Of a stretch of 37,210 bases of DNA, positions 16,200 through 25,135 are shown piece by piece. The notes under the pieces were generated by a model that was not told the origin of the DNA, searched no databases, and saw nothing but the letters and a program-made list of their open reading frames with translations. The stretch covers positions 1 through 37,210 of the forward strand of contig JAJYHJ010000168.1 in assembly GCA_021784785.1 (NCBI GenBank). The letters run 5' to 3'. Each line of letters opens with the position of its first letter. The first letter of the stretch is position 1. This DNA is from Actinomycetes bacterium (GTDB lineage: Bacteria; Actinomycetota; Acidimicrobiia; Acidimicrobiales; Acidimicrobiaceae). A program made the translations under genes and the position numbers.

Positions 16200-19100
16200 T
16201 CACACATTCACCTCACCATTTGCAAAAAGTTCTGCCTGTTCTAACACCAGCTCCACGGCCTTCTCAGATCGATCTGGCGGATAGTCATACTTAGCCAGCA
16301 ACCTGCGAATCTTTGCTCGCATCGCGGCTCGGACAGACTCCTTCAAATTCCAGTCGATGGTGGCGCTCGCTCGCACTGCTTGAACAAGTTCAATAGCGAT
16401 CCTCTTTAGCGTCTCATCACCAAGCTCCAGTACTGCTGAGTCGTTTTGGAGTATCGCGTCGTAAAGGGCTGCTTCTGTAACAGATAATCCGAGCCCCTCA
16501 TGGCGTTTGGATTGATCGCGCATGTCTTTGGCAAGTTTTACAAGTTCTGCGATGATCTCAGCCGTTGTTAAAGATCGGTTCGTATACCGATTGATCGCTT
16601 CTTCGAGTTGCTCGGAGAAGCGCCGAGCCTGGACAAGGTTGGTTCGTTGGATTGTCCGGATCTGGTCGTTGATAAGTCGCCTGAGCAGCCCCATTTGCAG
16701 GTTCGGTTTATCCTTATTTACCAAGGACTCAAGAAACTCGTTAGATAGAATTGAAAGCTCAGGAGTTTCAATTCCGGCAAGTTTGTAGATATCGACAACC
16801 TCGTCGGCGGCGATAGCTTCATTGACTAGTTGCCCAATGGCAGTATCTATCTCGACAGTACCGGATCCACCTCGTCCCGAGTCCGGATTCTGGATCTTCA
16901 AGATCGCTGCTCTCACGTCAACAAAAAGACGAGCATCATCTCGAATGGCAACTGCCTCGTCTCGGGCACCGCACAAGGCGTACGCTTTGGCAAGAGCCAA
17001 AACCTGGTCTAGGTAACGTTCGGTTCGATCTGGATCAGCCATTACAAAGTCAAGTACCTTAGCGTGTTGCCCAAGCCGATCAGCTGCGGAGAGCTGCGGC
17101 GAAGAGTTGAAGGCGCAACCATGTAGTAGTGACAGGATAACGTCGTGCTTCTCCTGCATAATCGCAACTATTTCATCAATAGGAACACCGGCTTGGTCTC
17201 GATCACTTGGTGAGTACTCGTCTAATGCGTCTCGCAGGTTGGGTGCGATTCCGATGTAATCGACTATCAAACCACCAGGCTTATCCAAAAAAGTGCGATT
17301 GACTCGGGCAATTGCCTGCATCAGTCCAGCACCCTGCATTGGCTTATCGAGGTACATCGTGTGTAGCGAAGGTGAATCGAATCCAGTCAGCCACATATCC
17401 CTTACGATCACCAGTTCCAGTGGATCATCGGGATTTTTAGCCCGTGCTTTTAATTCTTTACGAACATCTTTGGAGTAGATGTGAGGCTGGAATTCAGCTG
17501 GGTCGGCAGCAGAACCTGTCATGACGACCTTGATCTTGCCTTGAGTTGGATCGTCGCTATGCCATTCCGGCCTTAGAGCAACAATCTTGGCATACAGTTC
17601 GACCGCAATGCGCCGTGACATGGTTACGATCATGCCTTTACCGAAAAGCGCTGACTTGCGCTTCTCCCAGTGGTCGACGATGTCTCTAGCTATCAGATCA
17701 AGACGAGCGTCAGCACCGACAATTGCCTCCAGGCGGGCCCAACGGGACTTAGCCTTAGTAGCAGCAGATTCTTCCACCGTTTCAGTAATTTCATCTACCA
17801 ATGCATTGAGAGTTGCATAGTCATCTGCATCAAGAGCAACTTTGACAAGACGGGACTCGTAGAAGATTCGCACCGTAGCACCATCTTCTACGGCTCGGGT
17901 TAGATCGTAGATATCAATGTACTCTCCAAAGACAGCACGGGTGGATTTATCGTTCGACTCAATTGGTGTGCCGGTAAAGCCCAAGAATGTAGCGTTTGGA
18001 AGAGCGTCTCGCAAATTCTTAGCAAGGCCGGACTTGAGCGTACCATCGGGATTGAGTGTGGCATTGAAGCCATAATGGGAGCGATGCGCTTCATCAGCTA
18101 CAACTACCACGTTGCGACGACCGGTCAGGATCGGATTAGAAGCTCCTCCTTCTTCAGGTGCGAACTTTTGCAGCGTTGTAAAGACGATACCACCAGAGGC
18201 TCGTCGAAGAAGATCTCGAAGGTTGGTACGAGAGTCGGCCTGTACCGGCTTTTCCGGCAAGATCTCAGCTGGTGCAAAGACCTCGCCGAAGAGTTGGTCG
18301 TCTAGGTCATTACGATCGGTAATAAAGACAAGGGTGGGATTGCCCATGCGAGGATCTTGCATAATCTTGGAGGCATAAAGTAGCATCTCAATGGACTTAC
18401 CAGATCCTTGAGTGTGCCAAACGACACCTCCACGACGGTCGCCATCTGGACCGGAAGCTTCGATTGTAGATTCAACAGCAGCATTGACAGCCCAATACTG
18501 GTGATACTTAGCGACTCGTTTGACGAGACCCTTTGACTCGTCGCTGAAAAGCACGAAATTCTGGATGATATCCAGGAATCGCTGTTGGTCGAAGACTCCC
18601 TTGATTAGAACCTCAAGAGCTGGGAGACCAGTAATAACTTCACGACCGTCGATTGTCTTCCACGGTGCGTAGTGTTCGAATCCGCCCGAGAAAGAACTCA
18701 TTGAGGCGCTAATCCCATCAGAGATAACAGTTATGGAATTATGTAGAAAGATTGTAGGGATGTCGTGACGGTAGGTTTGAATCTGATTCCACGCACCCTT
18801 GAGGGTGGCGTTCTCGTCGGCCAAGTTCTTTAGTTCAAGCAGTCCCAGTGGCAAGCCGTTTATAAACACCACAATGTCCGGACGACGATTTTTGCTGTTT
18901 TCGATGACGGTGAACTGGTTCGCTACAAGCCAATCATTGTTTTCGGGATGATCGAAGTCGATCAACTTGATCTGCTCTGTTCGCACCATGCCATCTTTGC
19001 CACGATGTTCTACAGGAAGATCCTTGGTTAGCAGCTTGTACACCCGGGCATTTTCTGAGAGTTCATTCTGGGATTCAGCACGTCCAAGCCGTTTGATGGC

Positions 19101-19307
19101 ATCTTGAACAAGAGCAGCATCGAAGTGAGCGTTGATTCGCTCAGCTGCCCTAAGAAGACGACTGGGGAGAATAACCTCCCGATAATCTGAACGTTCCGGA
19201 CTTTCCCCATCGGGGGCAATGCGAGGTCCCCATTCGGTCTGATAACCAAGCTGGCGAAAGTACTCGAGTGCTGCATCTTCGACAGTTCCCTCATTGAGCT
19301 TGCTCAT
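16200..19307 (-). CDS. hsdR: Type I restriction enzyme R subunit (HsdR)
   Basis: 1035 residues, usual length for HsdR. The N-terminal PD-(D/E)xK nuclease has Asp144 (RRPDIVVF) and the E158-L-K160 motif (LLELKNL). The superfamily 2 translocase has Walker A TQGSGKS at 299-305, DEAHRSH near 405-411 and FTGTPIE soon after. The C-terminal part ([20 protein letters not shown]) carries helicase motif VI, followed by the helical domain that binds the methylase core. It is an ATP-driven motor that cleaves DNA away from the unmethylated recognition site. Its ATG overlaps the TGA of hsdS (ATGA). The frame appears intact with all key residues present. Confidence 0.95.
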   Translation of the reverse strand: MSKLNEGTVEDAALEYFRQLGYQTEWGPRIAPDGESPERSDYREVILPSRLLRAAERINAHFDAALVQDAIKRLGRAESQNELSENARVYKLLTKDLPVEHRGKDGMVRTEQIKLIDFDHPENNDWLVANQFTVIENSKNRRPDIVVFINGLPLGLLELKNLADENATLKGAWNQIQTYRHDIPTIFLHNSITVISDGISASMSSFSGGFEHYAPWKTIDGREVITGLPALEVLIKGVFDQQRFLDIIQNFVLFSDESKGLVKRVAKYHQYWAVNAAVESTIEASGPDGDRRGGVVWHTQGSGKSIEMLLYASKIMQDPRMGNPTLVFITDRNDLDDQLFGEVFAPAEILPEKPVQADSRTNLRDLLRRASGGIVFTTLQKFAPEEGGASNPILTGRRNVVVVADEAHRSHYGFNATLNPDGTLKSGLAKNLRDALPNATFLGFTGTPIESNDKSTRAVFGEYIDIYDLTRAVEDGATVRIFYESRLVKVALDADDYATLNALVDEITETVEESAATKAKSRWARLEAIVGADARLDLIARDIVDHWEKRKSALFGKGMIVTMSRRIAVELYAKIVALRPEWHSDDPTQGKIKVVMTGSAADPAEFQPHIYSKDVRKELKARAKNPDDPLELVIVRDMWLTGFDSPSLHTMYLDKPMQGAGLMQAIARVNRTFLDKPGGLIVDYIGIAPNLRDALDEYSPSDRDQAGVPIDEIVAIMQEKHDVILSLLHGCAFNSSPQLSAADRLGQHAKVLDFVMADPDRTERYLDQVLALAKAYALCGARDEAVAIRDDARLFVDVRAAILKIQNPDSGRGGSGTVEIDTAIGQLVNEAIAADEVVDIYKLAGIETPELSILSNEFLESLVNKDKPNLQMGLLRRLINDQIRTIQRTNLVQARRFSEQLEEAINRYTNRSLTTAEIIAELVKLAKDMRDQSKRHEGLGLSVTEAALYDAILQNDSAVLELGDETLKRIAIELVQAVRASATIDWNLKESVRAAMRAKIRRLLAKYDYPPDRSEKAVELVLEQAELFANGEVNV

Positions 19308-20518
19308 ACTGCAGCCTCTACTGCTTCGCGAGCCTCAGGAACGCGGATGCGACCAGAAAGAAGCTCAGGGAGGAGGGTATCCCGAAGACGAACAAGATGT
19401 TCGATTTCACGCTCGAGAGAATCGGATCGCTCAATGAGGGGTCGGGACTTTTTTGCGAATCTCTCTTGATCTATCTGTGATACCATAGGAGCACGATATT
19501 GAGGAATTGCGTCACCTGCGAGATGGAGAACCGTAGTACCACTCGTTCTGCTACGACAATGTTCACGAAAAGACTCGGCAGTTAGCAGGCCATAAAGGTA
19601 TTCCTCAGGCATATTACCTAATGGACGTACAATTGCAAGATCCAGGGACGCGACAAGAACCTCAGCAGAACTAGCACGTGGTACTCGTACAGTTCTCCCC
19701 ACCACTTCGGCACCTTGCGTCAGATCAGTTTGCGCCACAACAAGCTCGCCAGGTCTGATAATCTGGCTCTCCTTGTAGGGACCAACATATGGCTTCAAGC
19801 CGACTGATTTGTATCCGCCATTCCTATCGAACGATTTCAGGGTAACTAAAGACGTGCGGGCTTCGGCAAGATCAGCGCTCCGATAAGACACGCCCTTAGT
19901 AACTGATACAACTTCTTTCAGCTCGACAAAACTCGTTTTGCCCTTTTGCACTGAACTAAATTCCGCCGAAAATAGAGCCCCAATTTTGTCAACGATTCGC
20001 CTATTCGATTCAATCTTGTCATCCAGGGCAACTAACGTGGCAGCAATGCCTCGCTGTACGTCAAGAGACGGCAATAGTGGCAGTTCGAAAGAACGAATAT
20101 CCGCTACATTGAGATGCGGGACGGTTGATCCTTCTGCAAGTTGATTAAGTCGATATTGGATTTCAGACGAACCAATCAAATAATACAAGAACACGGAATC
20201 CGCAGCCTCAGGAATGGGTCTCAATAACACCGTACGCTGACCGGGTGCTACATTCAATTTGTCAGGAATCCTTACGATTGGACCCACAGGTGCCTCTCGG
20301 GCCAATAGAAGATCTCCGCGTTGAGGAGTCAGGCGACGAGTCCACTCGAGGAACGTCTTTTGTGAAACCCTTTTAGCACGAGAATAATCAATTCGGTTCC
20401 CGACCATGGCCGACGTACCAACTGCAAAATAGTCACCATTCGAATCAACCTTTACCGTTTTGTGTTCGCAATCAACTATGGATGAACACACGTCTTTAAG
20501 TCTGAAAATTGAATTCAT
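19304..20518 (-). CDS. hsdS: Type I restriction specificity subunit (HsdS)
   Basis: 404 residues from the ATG at 20518, chosen because it overlaps the hsdM stop as ATGA; an earlier non-ATG start at 20542 is less likely. Two target recognition domains are separated by conserved helical spacers: [20 protein letters not shown] near 180-200 after the first, and [20 protein letters not shown] near the C-terminus after the second. This is the standard TRD-spacer-TRD-spacer form, which sets the bipartite DNA site. The specificity itself cannot be read from the sequence by eye. No partial second hsdS or flanking invertase is visible, so phase variation by shuffling is not indicated. Confidence 0.93.
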   Translation of the reverse strand: MNSIFRLKDVCSSIVDCEHKTVKVDSNGDYFAVGTSAMVGNRIDYSRAKRVSQKTFLEWTRRLTPQRGDLLLAREAPVGPIVRIPDKLNVAPGQRTVLLRPIPEAADSVFLYYLIGSSEIQYRLNQLAEGSTVPHLNVADIRSFELPLLPSLDVQRGIAATLVALDDKIESNRRIVDKIGALFSAEFSSVQKGKTSFVELKEVVSVTKGVSYRSADLAEARTSLVTLKSFDRNGGYKSVGLKPYVGPYKESQIIRPGELVVAQTDLTQGAEVVGRTVRVPRASSAEVLVASLDLAIVRPLGNMPEEYLYGLLTAESFREHCRSRTSGTTVLHLAGDAIPQYRAPMVSQIDQERFAKKSRPLIERSDSLEREIEHLVRLRDTLLPELLSGRIRVPEAREAVEAAV

Positions 20519-22101
20519 CCTACAACTGGCCCCAATCGGCACCTAATTATCTCTTCAAGTCGCCTTCCTTCTTCAAATTCCGCAAAGAGTTCCTTCTGTA
20601 GCCGAGCTATTTTCTCATCAATAGGCTCATCATCCACTTCAGCATCAGCAGCGCCGACATAACGACCGGGAGTAAGTACAAAGTCATGCTTAGCAATATC
20701 CTCGAGACTGGCGGACTTGACAAAACCCGAAATATCTTGATAGGGAATTTCCGGATCGCGACTCCGCCAATTATGGTAGACACCTGCAATCTTCGAGATA
20801 TCATCCTCAGAGAGCACTCGTAGACGGCGACTCTCCATCGTCCCAAACTTGCGTGCATCAATGAACAGTACTTCACCAGTACGCTTGCGATGACCATTGC
20901 CATGGCGATTCTTCGAAACAAACCACAAACAAACCGGGATACCCGTACCAAAAAAGAGTTTGTCTGGCATCGAGATGATGCAGTCAACTAGGTCAGCCTC
21001 AACGAGCTTACGACGTATCTCTCCCTCACCACTGGTCTTTGAAGACAGCGAGCCGTTAGCAAGGACAAAGCCCGCTGTGCCATTAGGTGCCAGGTGATAA
21101 ATGAAGTGCTGAACCCATGCAAAGTTAGCATTTCCCTCAGGTGGTGTTCCGTACTTCCACCTTGGATCATCGGATAGTTTCGCGTCCCACCAGTTCGATA
21201 CGTTGAAAGGCGGATTGGCTATCACAAAGTCTGCACGCAGATCAGGATGCAGGTCCTGGGTAAAGGAATCTGAAGAATGATCGCCAAGATCGGCTTCGAT
21301 CCCCCGTAGAGCTAGGTTCATCTTGGCCAATTTCCAAGTTGTATCAGTAAACTCTTGGCCATAGACAGAAATATCAGTCCGACGTCCTCCATGAGCTTTG
21401 ACGAATTCCGCCGACTGGACGAACATGCCACCAGATCCGCACGCCGGATCGTAGACCCGACCCTTGTATGGCTCCAGCATCTCAACTAGCAAACGCACAA
21501 TCGAGCGGGGTGTATAAAAAGAGCCGGCATCTTTACCGGTTTCTTTGCCAGCAAACTGTCCCAGAAAGTACTCGTATACCCGACCCAGAATGTCATCACT
21601 GCCATGATCGTCTGATTCGGTAAATCCAATCGATCCGATCAGATCGACAAGTTGACCGAGTCTACCCTTATCAAGGCCTTCTCGGCCATAGTTGCGAGGC
21701 AGAACACCTCGTATGGCCGGGTTCTCTTTCTCGATCAGATCCATCGCTCGATCGATGACCTGGCCGATGTCAGGGAGCTTAGCTTTTGACTGAATGTACT
21801 GCCAACGAGCCTCCTCTGGAACCCAGAACACATTGTGGCTGGTGTACTCATCTCGTGATTCGAGCAGATGAGTTCTAGTTTCTGAATTGGAAATGTAATC
21901 GTCAGAAGTGGGATCAGAAAATACTGCCTCTAAGTGCTGATGGCGTGCTTCAAATCGGTCGGAGATGTACTTCAGAAAAACTAGGCCCAGTACCACATGC
22001 TTATACTCTGAAGGCTCCTGGTTACCTCTAAGCGCATCAGCGGCCTCCCAGAGTCTAGCCTCAAGGGTTTTCTGTGGTTTCTGTTTGGTTGTACGAGCCA
22101 T
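20515..22101 (-). CDS. hsdM: Type I restriction methyltransferase subunit (HsdM)
   Basis: 528 residues. The N-terminal HsdM_N helical domain (LEARLWEAADALRGNQEPSE through VFLKYISDRFE) is followed by an N6-adenine methylase core. SAM-binding motif I is DPACGSGG at 218-225 and the catalytic motif IV is NPPF at 296-299, preceded by FYTPRSIVRLLVEML. It methylates adenine within the site chosen by HsdS and is needed for both modification and restriction. It is the first gene of the hsdM-hsdS-hsdR operon, and all three junctions are 4-base overlaps. A promoter and a leader with a tiny ORF precede it. Confidence 0.95.
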   Translation of the reverse strand: MARTTKQKPQKTLEARLWEAADALRGNQEPSEYKHVVLGLVFLKYISDRFEARHQHLEAVFSDPTSDDYISNSETRTHLLESRDEYTSHNVFWVPEEARWQYIQSKAKLPDIGQVIDRAMDLIEKENPAIRGVLPRNYGREGLDKGRLGQLVDLIGSIGFTESDDHGSDDILGRVYEYFLGQFAGKETGKDAGSFYTPRSIVRLLVEMLEPYKGRVYDPACGSGGMFVQSAEFVKAHGGRRTDISVYGQEFTDTTWKLAKMNLALRGIEADLGDHSSDSFTQDLHPDLRADFVIANPPFNVSNWWDAKLSDDPRWKYGTPPEGNANFAWVQHFIYHLAPNGTAGFVLANGSLSSKTSGEGEIRRKLVEADLVDCIISMPDKLFFGTGIPVCLWFVSKNRHGNGHRKRTGEVLFIDARKFGTMESRRLRVLSEDDISKIAGVYHNWRSRDPEIPYQDISGFVKSASLEDIAKHDFVLTPGRYVGAADAEVDDEPIDEKIARLQKELFAEFEEGRRLEEIIRCRLGPVVG

Positions 22102-22212
22102 ATTTTTGTCTAGTCTCCTCTGGGTACACCTGTACCAATTCTGCTATTTGAAGCTGCGCTAAAGAGTACTCACACGCTGTGACAATTTCGGATAACTAAT
22201 TCCAGCAGGTCA

Positions 22213-22267
22213 TCACATTTGCATAACTATCTCCTTTTATTTATACCATAATTAAGTGCCTGCTCAA
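22213..22267 (-). promoter_or_regulatory. hsd promoter and leader with three-codon ORF
   Basis: On the minus strand TTGAGC (plus 22262-22267) and TATAAA (plus 22240-22245) are 16 bases apart. They are followed by AAAGGAGAT and the tiny ORF ATG-CAA-ATG-TGA at 22224-22213, about 110 bases before hsdM. A perfect ribosome site on a three-codon ORF is odd. It may be a leader peptide setting R-M expression, or the remnant of a displaced gene start. Confidence 0.45.
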
Positions 22268-22279
22268 AAGCTATTTTGC

Positions 22280-23062
22280 CTAAAAGTCCTGCTCCCAACC
22301 CGCGAGACGTAGCAACCCCTCGGCGTTGAATTCTGCCTCACCGTGATTGAGATACTGGCCATAATCATCGATGTAGCGCTGAATGAGCACCTTAACAGAG
22401 GCAATCTCGTAGTCCCGAGCTTCAATCGCCTCCTGCAGTACTTGTTCGCTGGTGGTGGGCTCAGTTGGATTGTGGGGCCAAACCTTCAGCCGCTCGACCC
22501 TGAGAATATTTGCCCGCAGTGCATAAACATGCGCCCAAAGACGCGAAAGCGCCTCCTGGTGTTCGGCCGCCTCTTTGGAAGAGATGTCGCCCTTGGTAAT
22601 GATCGGGGTATCGCCGCTCGATTCAAGTGGCGGTGCAAGAGTTCTCGAACGAGGTATGTAGTTCTGTGAATCCTGATGCAACTGCCAAGCAAGAAGTTTC
22701 AGAATCTTTGGTTCAATGTGTTTGCGAAAGTGATCAACTTCATAGTCCGCCTCACGAGCGGCCTGGCGACGCCTTGCAGTAAGGGTCTTGCCTCTGGTTC
22801 CGGGTGCAAGGCCAAAGAGAACCCGCGCCGGTTCACCGAGTTCATCATCGGGGTAGTAGACAAGCTGATTCTTGATTACGCCATCGAGTGCCTTTACACG
22901 GCTAAGCCGATCGACTGGATCGATGCTACGAGCTACCACCCCTCGAAGTCCAAGTAGCACGAAATTATCAAACTCCGGTCGAACCGGAACCCCTGTCGTA
23001 AGTATCGGGCGAAGCGCCTTCACAATTTCTTCAACCGCAGGCGGAGTGATTTGAATTTCCAT
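22280..23062 (-). CDS. Actinobacterial-type conserved hypothetical, candidate regulator
   Basis: 260 residues from the ATG at 23062; a TTG at 23092 would add ten. The central motif LFGLAPGTRGKTLTARRRQA, followed by DYEVDHFRKHIEPKILKLLA, matches a family of unknown function I remember from actinobacterial genomes and plasmids. The C-terminal half is helical (LSRLWAHVYALRANILRVER). The basic motif suggests nucleic-acid binding, but no standard HTH is clear. It is transcribed divergently from the mobile-element operon across a 136-base region carrying a strong palindrome, the position typical of a control gene. The start has only a weak ribosome site. Confidence 0.6.
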   Translation of the reverse strand: MEIQITPPAVEEIVKALRPILTTGVPVRPEFDNFVLLGLRGVVARSIDPVDRLSRVKALDGVIKNQLVYYPDDELGEPARVLFGLAPGTRGKTLTARRRQAAREADYEVDHFRKHIEPKILKLLAWQLHQDSQNYIPRSRTLAPPLESSGDTPIITKGDISSKEAAEHQEALSRLWAHVYALRANILRVERLKVWPHNPTEPTTSEQVLQEAIEARDYEIASVKVLIQRYIDDYGQYLNHGEAEFNAEGLLRLAGWEQDF

Positions 23063-23143
23063 GGGTACATCCACTAACACAAAGTTACCCAAAAAATATC
23101 CACGAAGTGACCGTTTATTTACCCAATCGGATCAACAAGGCTG

Positions 23144-23175
23144 AATATTGGACAGCAAAAGTTGTCCAATATTAG
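23144..23175. promoter_or_regulatory. 11-bp inverted-repeat operator over symmetric divergent promoters
   Basis: AATATTGGACA at 23144-23154 and TGTCCAATATT at 23163-23173 form a perfect 11-bp inverted repeat with an 8-base spacer. Each arm supplies a TTGGAC -35 on its strand. On plus, TTGGAC (23148-23153) is 16 bases from TATTAG (23170-23175); the mirrored minus promoter is TTGGAC-16-TATTCA. A dimeric repressor bound here would block both directions. It sits 24 bases before the first gene of the plus-strand element operon. Confidence 0.6.
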
Positions 23176-23198
23176 TTCTCGAGACGGGAGATAACGCA

Positions 23199-23501
23199 AT
23201 GCATAACTACCAACTTGCAGCAAGGGATAACAACGCATCACTGCAACCATTGGATCGAATCAGTCCGTCAATGGCACGTAAGACACAGCGTGAGGTCGAG
23301 CGCGTGATTAGCCAAGGCCTGGTGGTCGAAGTCCACGAGCAGATTCGAGCGGTTCTGGCGAATACCGCACTTGACAACGTTGGAGCGCTTAGCGCCCTTG
23401 AAGCGCACCTGATCGAAATCGCTCCGCTGGGAGAAGCTCGCTATAAGCACATTGTCGACGCTTATGCGCTGGGCGCATCTCGGGTGATTACCAGATGGTA
23501 A
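23199..23501 (+). CDS. Small helical protein, first gene of the element operon
   Basis: 100 residues from the ATG at 23199, preceded by GGGAG; a longer reading from 23148 would cover the operator and is rejected. Sequence MHNYQLAARDNNASLQPLDR, then a charged helical body (RKTQREVERVISQGLVVEVH), ending SRVITRW. No domain recognised. The next gene begins before its stop, so translation is coupled. Position at the head of a conjugation-related operon directly behind an operator suggests an accessory or regulatory role (inference). Confidence 0.65.
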   Translation: MHNYQLAARDNNASLQPLDRISPSMARKTQREVERVISQGLVVEVHEQIRAVLANTALDNVGALSALEAHLIEIAPLGEARYKHIVDAYALGASRVITRW

Positions 23502-23785
23502 GGGTAATGGAGATCCTAGGAATGATTCCACTGATCGCGGTGGCAGCCCCGTTGGCAACAGTAGCAGTTGAAAATGCATCCCTCTTGTTACAACGCCTTC
23601 GTAAGAGGCGTATGCAGCATCTCGAAGCCGAATTCTGCCGCGAGCAAATAGAAGCTCAAGCCAAGCTTCATTTGCTTACTTCAGTACTAAAGGCAAATGC
23701 TCACCAGGCTCGCAAAGAGTTAATCCGAGCAGCGTTCATGGCCTCAAAAGAGGCGCAAGAGCAATCAGGTAACCAGGGTCATTGA
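23495..23785 (+). CDS. Small membrane-anchored coiled-coil protein
   Basis: 96 residues. One N-terminal hydrophobic segment (MIPLIAVAAPLATVAVENAS) is followed by a charged helix (LLLQRLRKRRMQHLEAEFCR, then EQIEAQAKLHLLTSVLKANA). The ATG at 23495 overlaps the previous stop; an ATG at 23507 is the alternative. Likely an inner-membrane accessory protein of the mobile element. No family recognised. Confidence 0.6.
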   Translation: MVRVMEILGMIPLIAVAAPLATVAVENASLLLQRLRKRRMQHLEAEFCREQIEAQAKLHLLTSVLKANAHQARKELIRAAFMASKEAQEQSGNQGH

Positions 23786-23893
23786 TCAAGCCACAAAATC
23801 GTTTTCGCTGGCCTTGGGTTACAGATATGACCGACATGGTGGGGCGAGAGCTTGACAGGGAGATGTGGTGTGCCGAACTAAAGGAGGCTTCAG

Positions 23894-24448
23894 ATGACCA
23901 ACAATAGTAATGAACTTTCGGATGCTGAACTCTGGACTGCCCGTCTACACCTCAGTAAGTTCATTCGCTCAGAGGCGCGACACACGGCAAGCGAACTCGG
24001 ATTTGGCTGGCGTCCAACGCCTACGGCTCCGAGTGATTTGGATGCCCTACGGGCTGAATTTCAAGCATGTCATGCCTCGGGACTGTCACTGCGGGTTCTA
24101 CGGGACTTTTCAGATGTCACCATCTATGACCGCCCGGCGACGAATTGGGCCTTTCGCTACGTACATGACACTCGCCATGTCTGGCTTTCGGCCGATTTCT
24201 CAACTGAGGCAGAACTGGCGGTGGCTTCTTGTCACTTAGCTAGAGCTAAAGCCGAAGGGCTTGGTCCTGGATCACTGGAATATGCCTTGTTGTTAGCCGA
24301 TACCGTGGGCCAAACCTTGTATACGGCTCGCACTCACCGATTCGTTGTCAATCAGCTCCAATTTGCGCTCGACTGCATCCGATTTGACTTCGACACGGCA
24401 CTTGAGCGTGAGGCCAGATGGAGTCTCGTGCAAGGAACGGCAACATGA
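23894..24448 (+). CDS. Conserved-looking hypothetical protein of the element
   Basis: 184 residues with an excellent ribosome site (AAAGGAGG, 10 bases before the ATG). It is soluble, with a central region rich in Trp/Tyr/Arg (IYDRPATNWAFRYVHDTRHV) and a long C-terminal helical part (AELAVASCHLARAKAEGLGP and onward). No motif recognised. Its TGA overlaps the ATG of the next small membrane gene, so it belongs to the same transcript. Confidence 0.65.
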   Translation: MTNNSNELSDAELWTARLHLSKFIRSEARHTASELGFGWRPTPTAPSDLDALRAEFQACHASGLSLRVLRDFSDVTIYDRPATNWAFRYVHDTRHVWLSADFSTEAELAVASCHLARAKAEGLGPGSLEYALLLADTVGQTLYTARTHRFVVNQLQFALDCIRFDFDTALEREARWSLVQGTAT

Positions 24449-24639
24449 CTATGCCAAGTTCGTCTGGTTGGCGTAAGTCACTGACAAGTGCAGCCTTCAC
24501 CCTGTTGGTCTCGGCTTTGGCTATTTACATTGCCATTCGACTTATCGAGGCAGTGCTGCCAGTGCTGATCGTCATAGGTCTGGTAGCAGCCATTGCTTAC
24601 GTATTGTGGATGATTCATCGCCGGAGGCAAGGGTGGTAG
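24445..24639 (+). CDS. 64-residue membrane protein
   Basis: The ATG at 24445 overlaps the upstream TGA (ATGA) and follows CAAGGAA. Two closely spaced hydrophobic segments (AFTLLVSALAIYIAIRLI and VLPVLIVIGLVAAIAYVLWM) precede a basic end (HRRRQGW). Probably a hairpin membrane protein. Small proteins of this form often accompany conjugation ATPases. Function unknown. Confidence 0.6.
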   Translation: MTMPSSSGWRKSLTSAAFTLLVSALAIYIAIRLIEAVLPVLIVIGLVAAIAYVLWMIHRRRQGW

Positions 24640-24700
24640 CTGCTGGCCATTACGAGAACAACGCCAGAGGTGAACGATGTCCAATCGGTGTTGTGAAATA

Positions 24701-24734
24701 GACAATTGTCATTGACTAATGCGTGAAAGCATTA
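24701..24734 (+). promoter_or_regulatory. Palindromes and possible second promoter in the operon
   Basis: In the 247-base gap before the next gene, the perfect palindrome GACAATTGTC (24701-24710) abuts TTGACT (24712-24717). A second inverted repeat follows, TAATGC (24717-24722) and GCATTA (24729-24734). A -10 about 17 bases further on would be TTTACT, which is weak. This looks like an internal, regulated promoter for the T4CP genes. Confidence 0.4.
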
Positions 24735-24886
24735 TTTACTTATCAGTCCAGGAATTGCGCCTTGATGGCAGGCGAAAAGGGAGTGCGGACAAGGCCCGTG
24801 CAGCTGATTGTATTTGCCTTCAAAACCCTGGAAACAATCGTCCTCGTTTATTAACCCATAACTAACGGAGAAAAGGAGGTAACACT

Positions 24887-25135
24887 ATGAGCAGAACATT
24901 TCGCCATGATGATAGCCAGATTAGAGTCCGAGGTGTCAGAAAAGATCCACCTGATCTGCGCCGTTTGGCAAGGGCTCTGATTGCCCTGGCTGAAGCTCAA
25001 GCAGAGACTGAGGCGGAAGCTCAAGCTCACATTCGAGCTAGAGCAGAAACTCGGGGCAACCGCAACAGAGCTAACCGAACTACCCAGCCCGATAAAGATG
25101 ATAACAACACCGATAACCAGGGTGATGCGGCGTGA
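24887..25135 (+). CDS. Small highly charged protein upstream of the T4CP
   Basis: 82 residues with a near-consensus ribosome site (AAAAGGAGG, 8 bases from the ATG). The middle is an Ala/Glu-rich helix (LAEAQAETEAEAQAHIRARA) flanked by basic stretches (RRLARA, RGNRNRANR); the tail is Asp/Asn-rich and probably disordered. Its TGA overlaps the T4CP start. Likely an accessory DNA-binding or coupling factor, but this is inferred only from charge and position. Confidence 0.6.
   Translation: MSRTFRHDDSQIRVRGVRKDPPDLRRLARALIALAEAQAETEAEAQAHIRARAETRGNRNRANRTTQPDKDDNNTDNQGDAA

Noticed and set aside
18671-18681. GTTCGAATCC resembling a tRNA T-loop, considered as a left attachment site
   Set aside because: It is internal to hsdR coding sequence and does not match the tRNA-Val 3' end.
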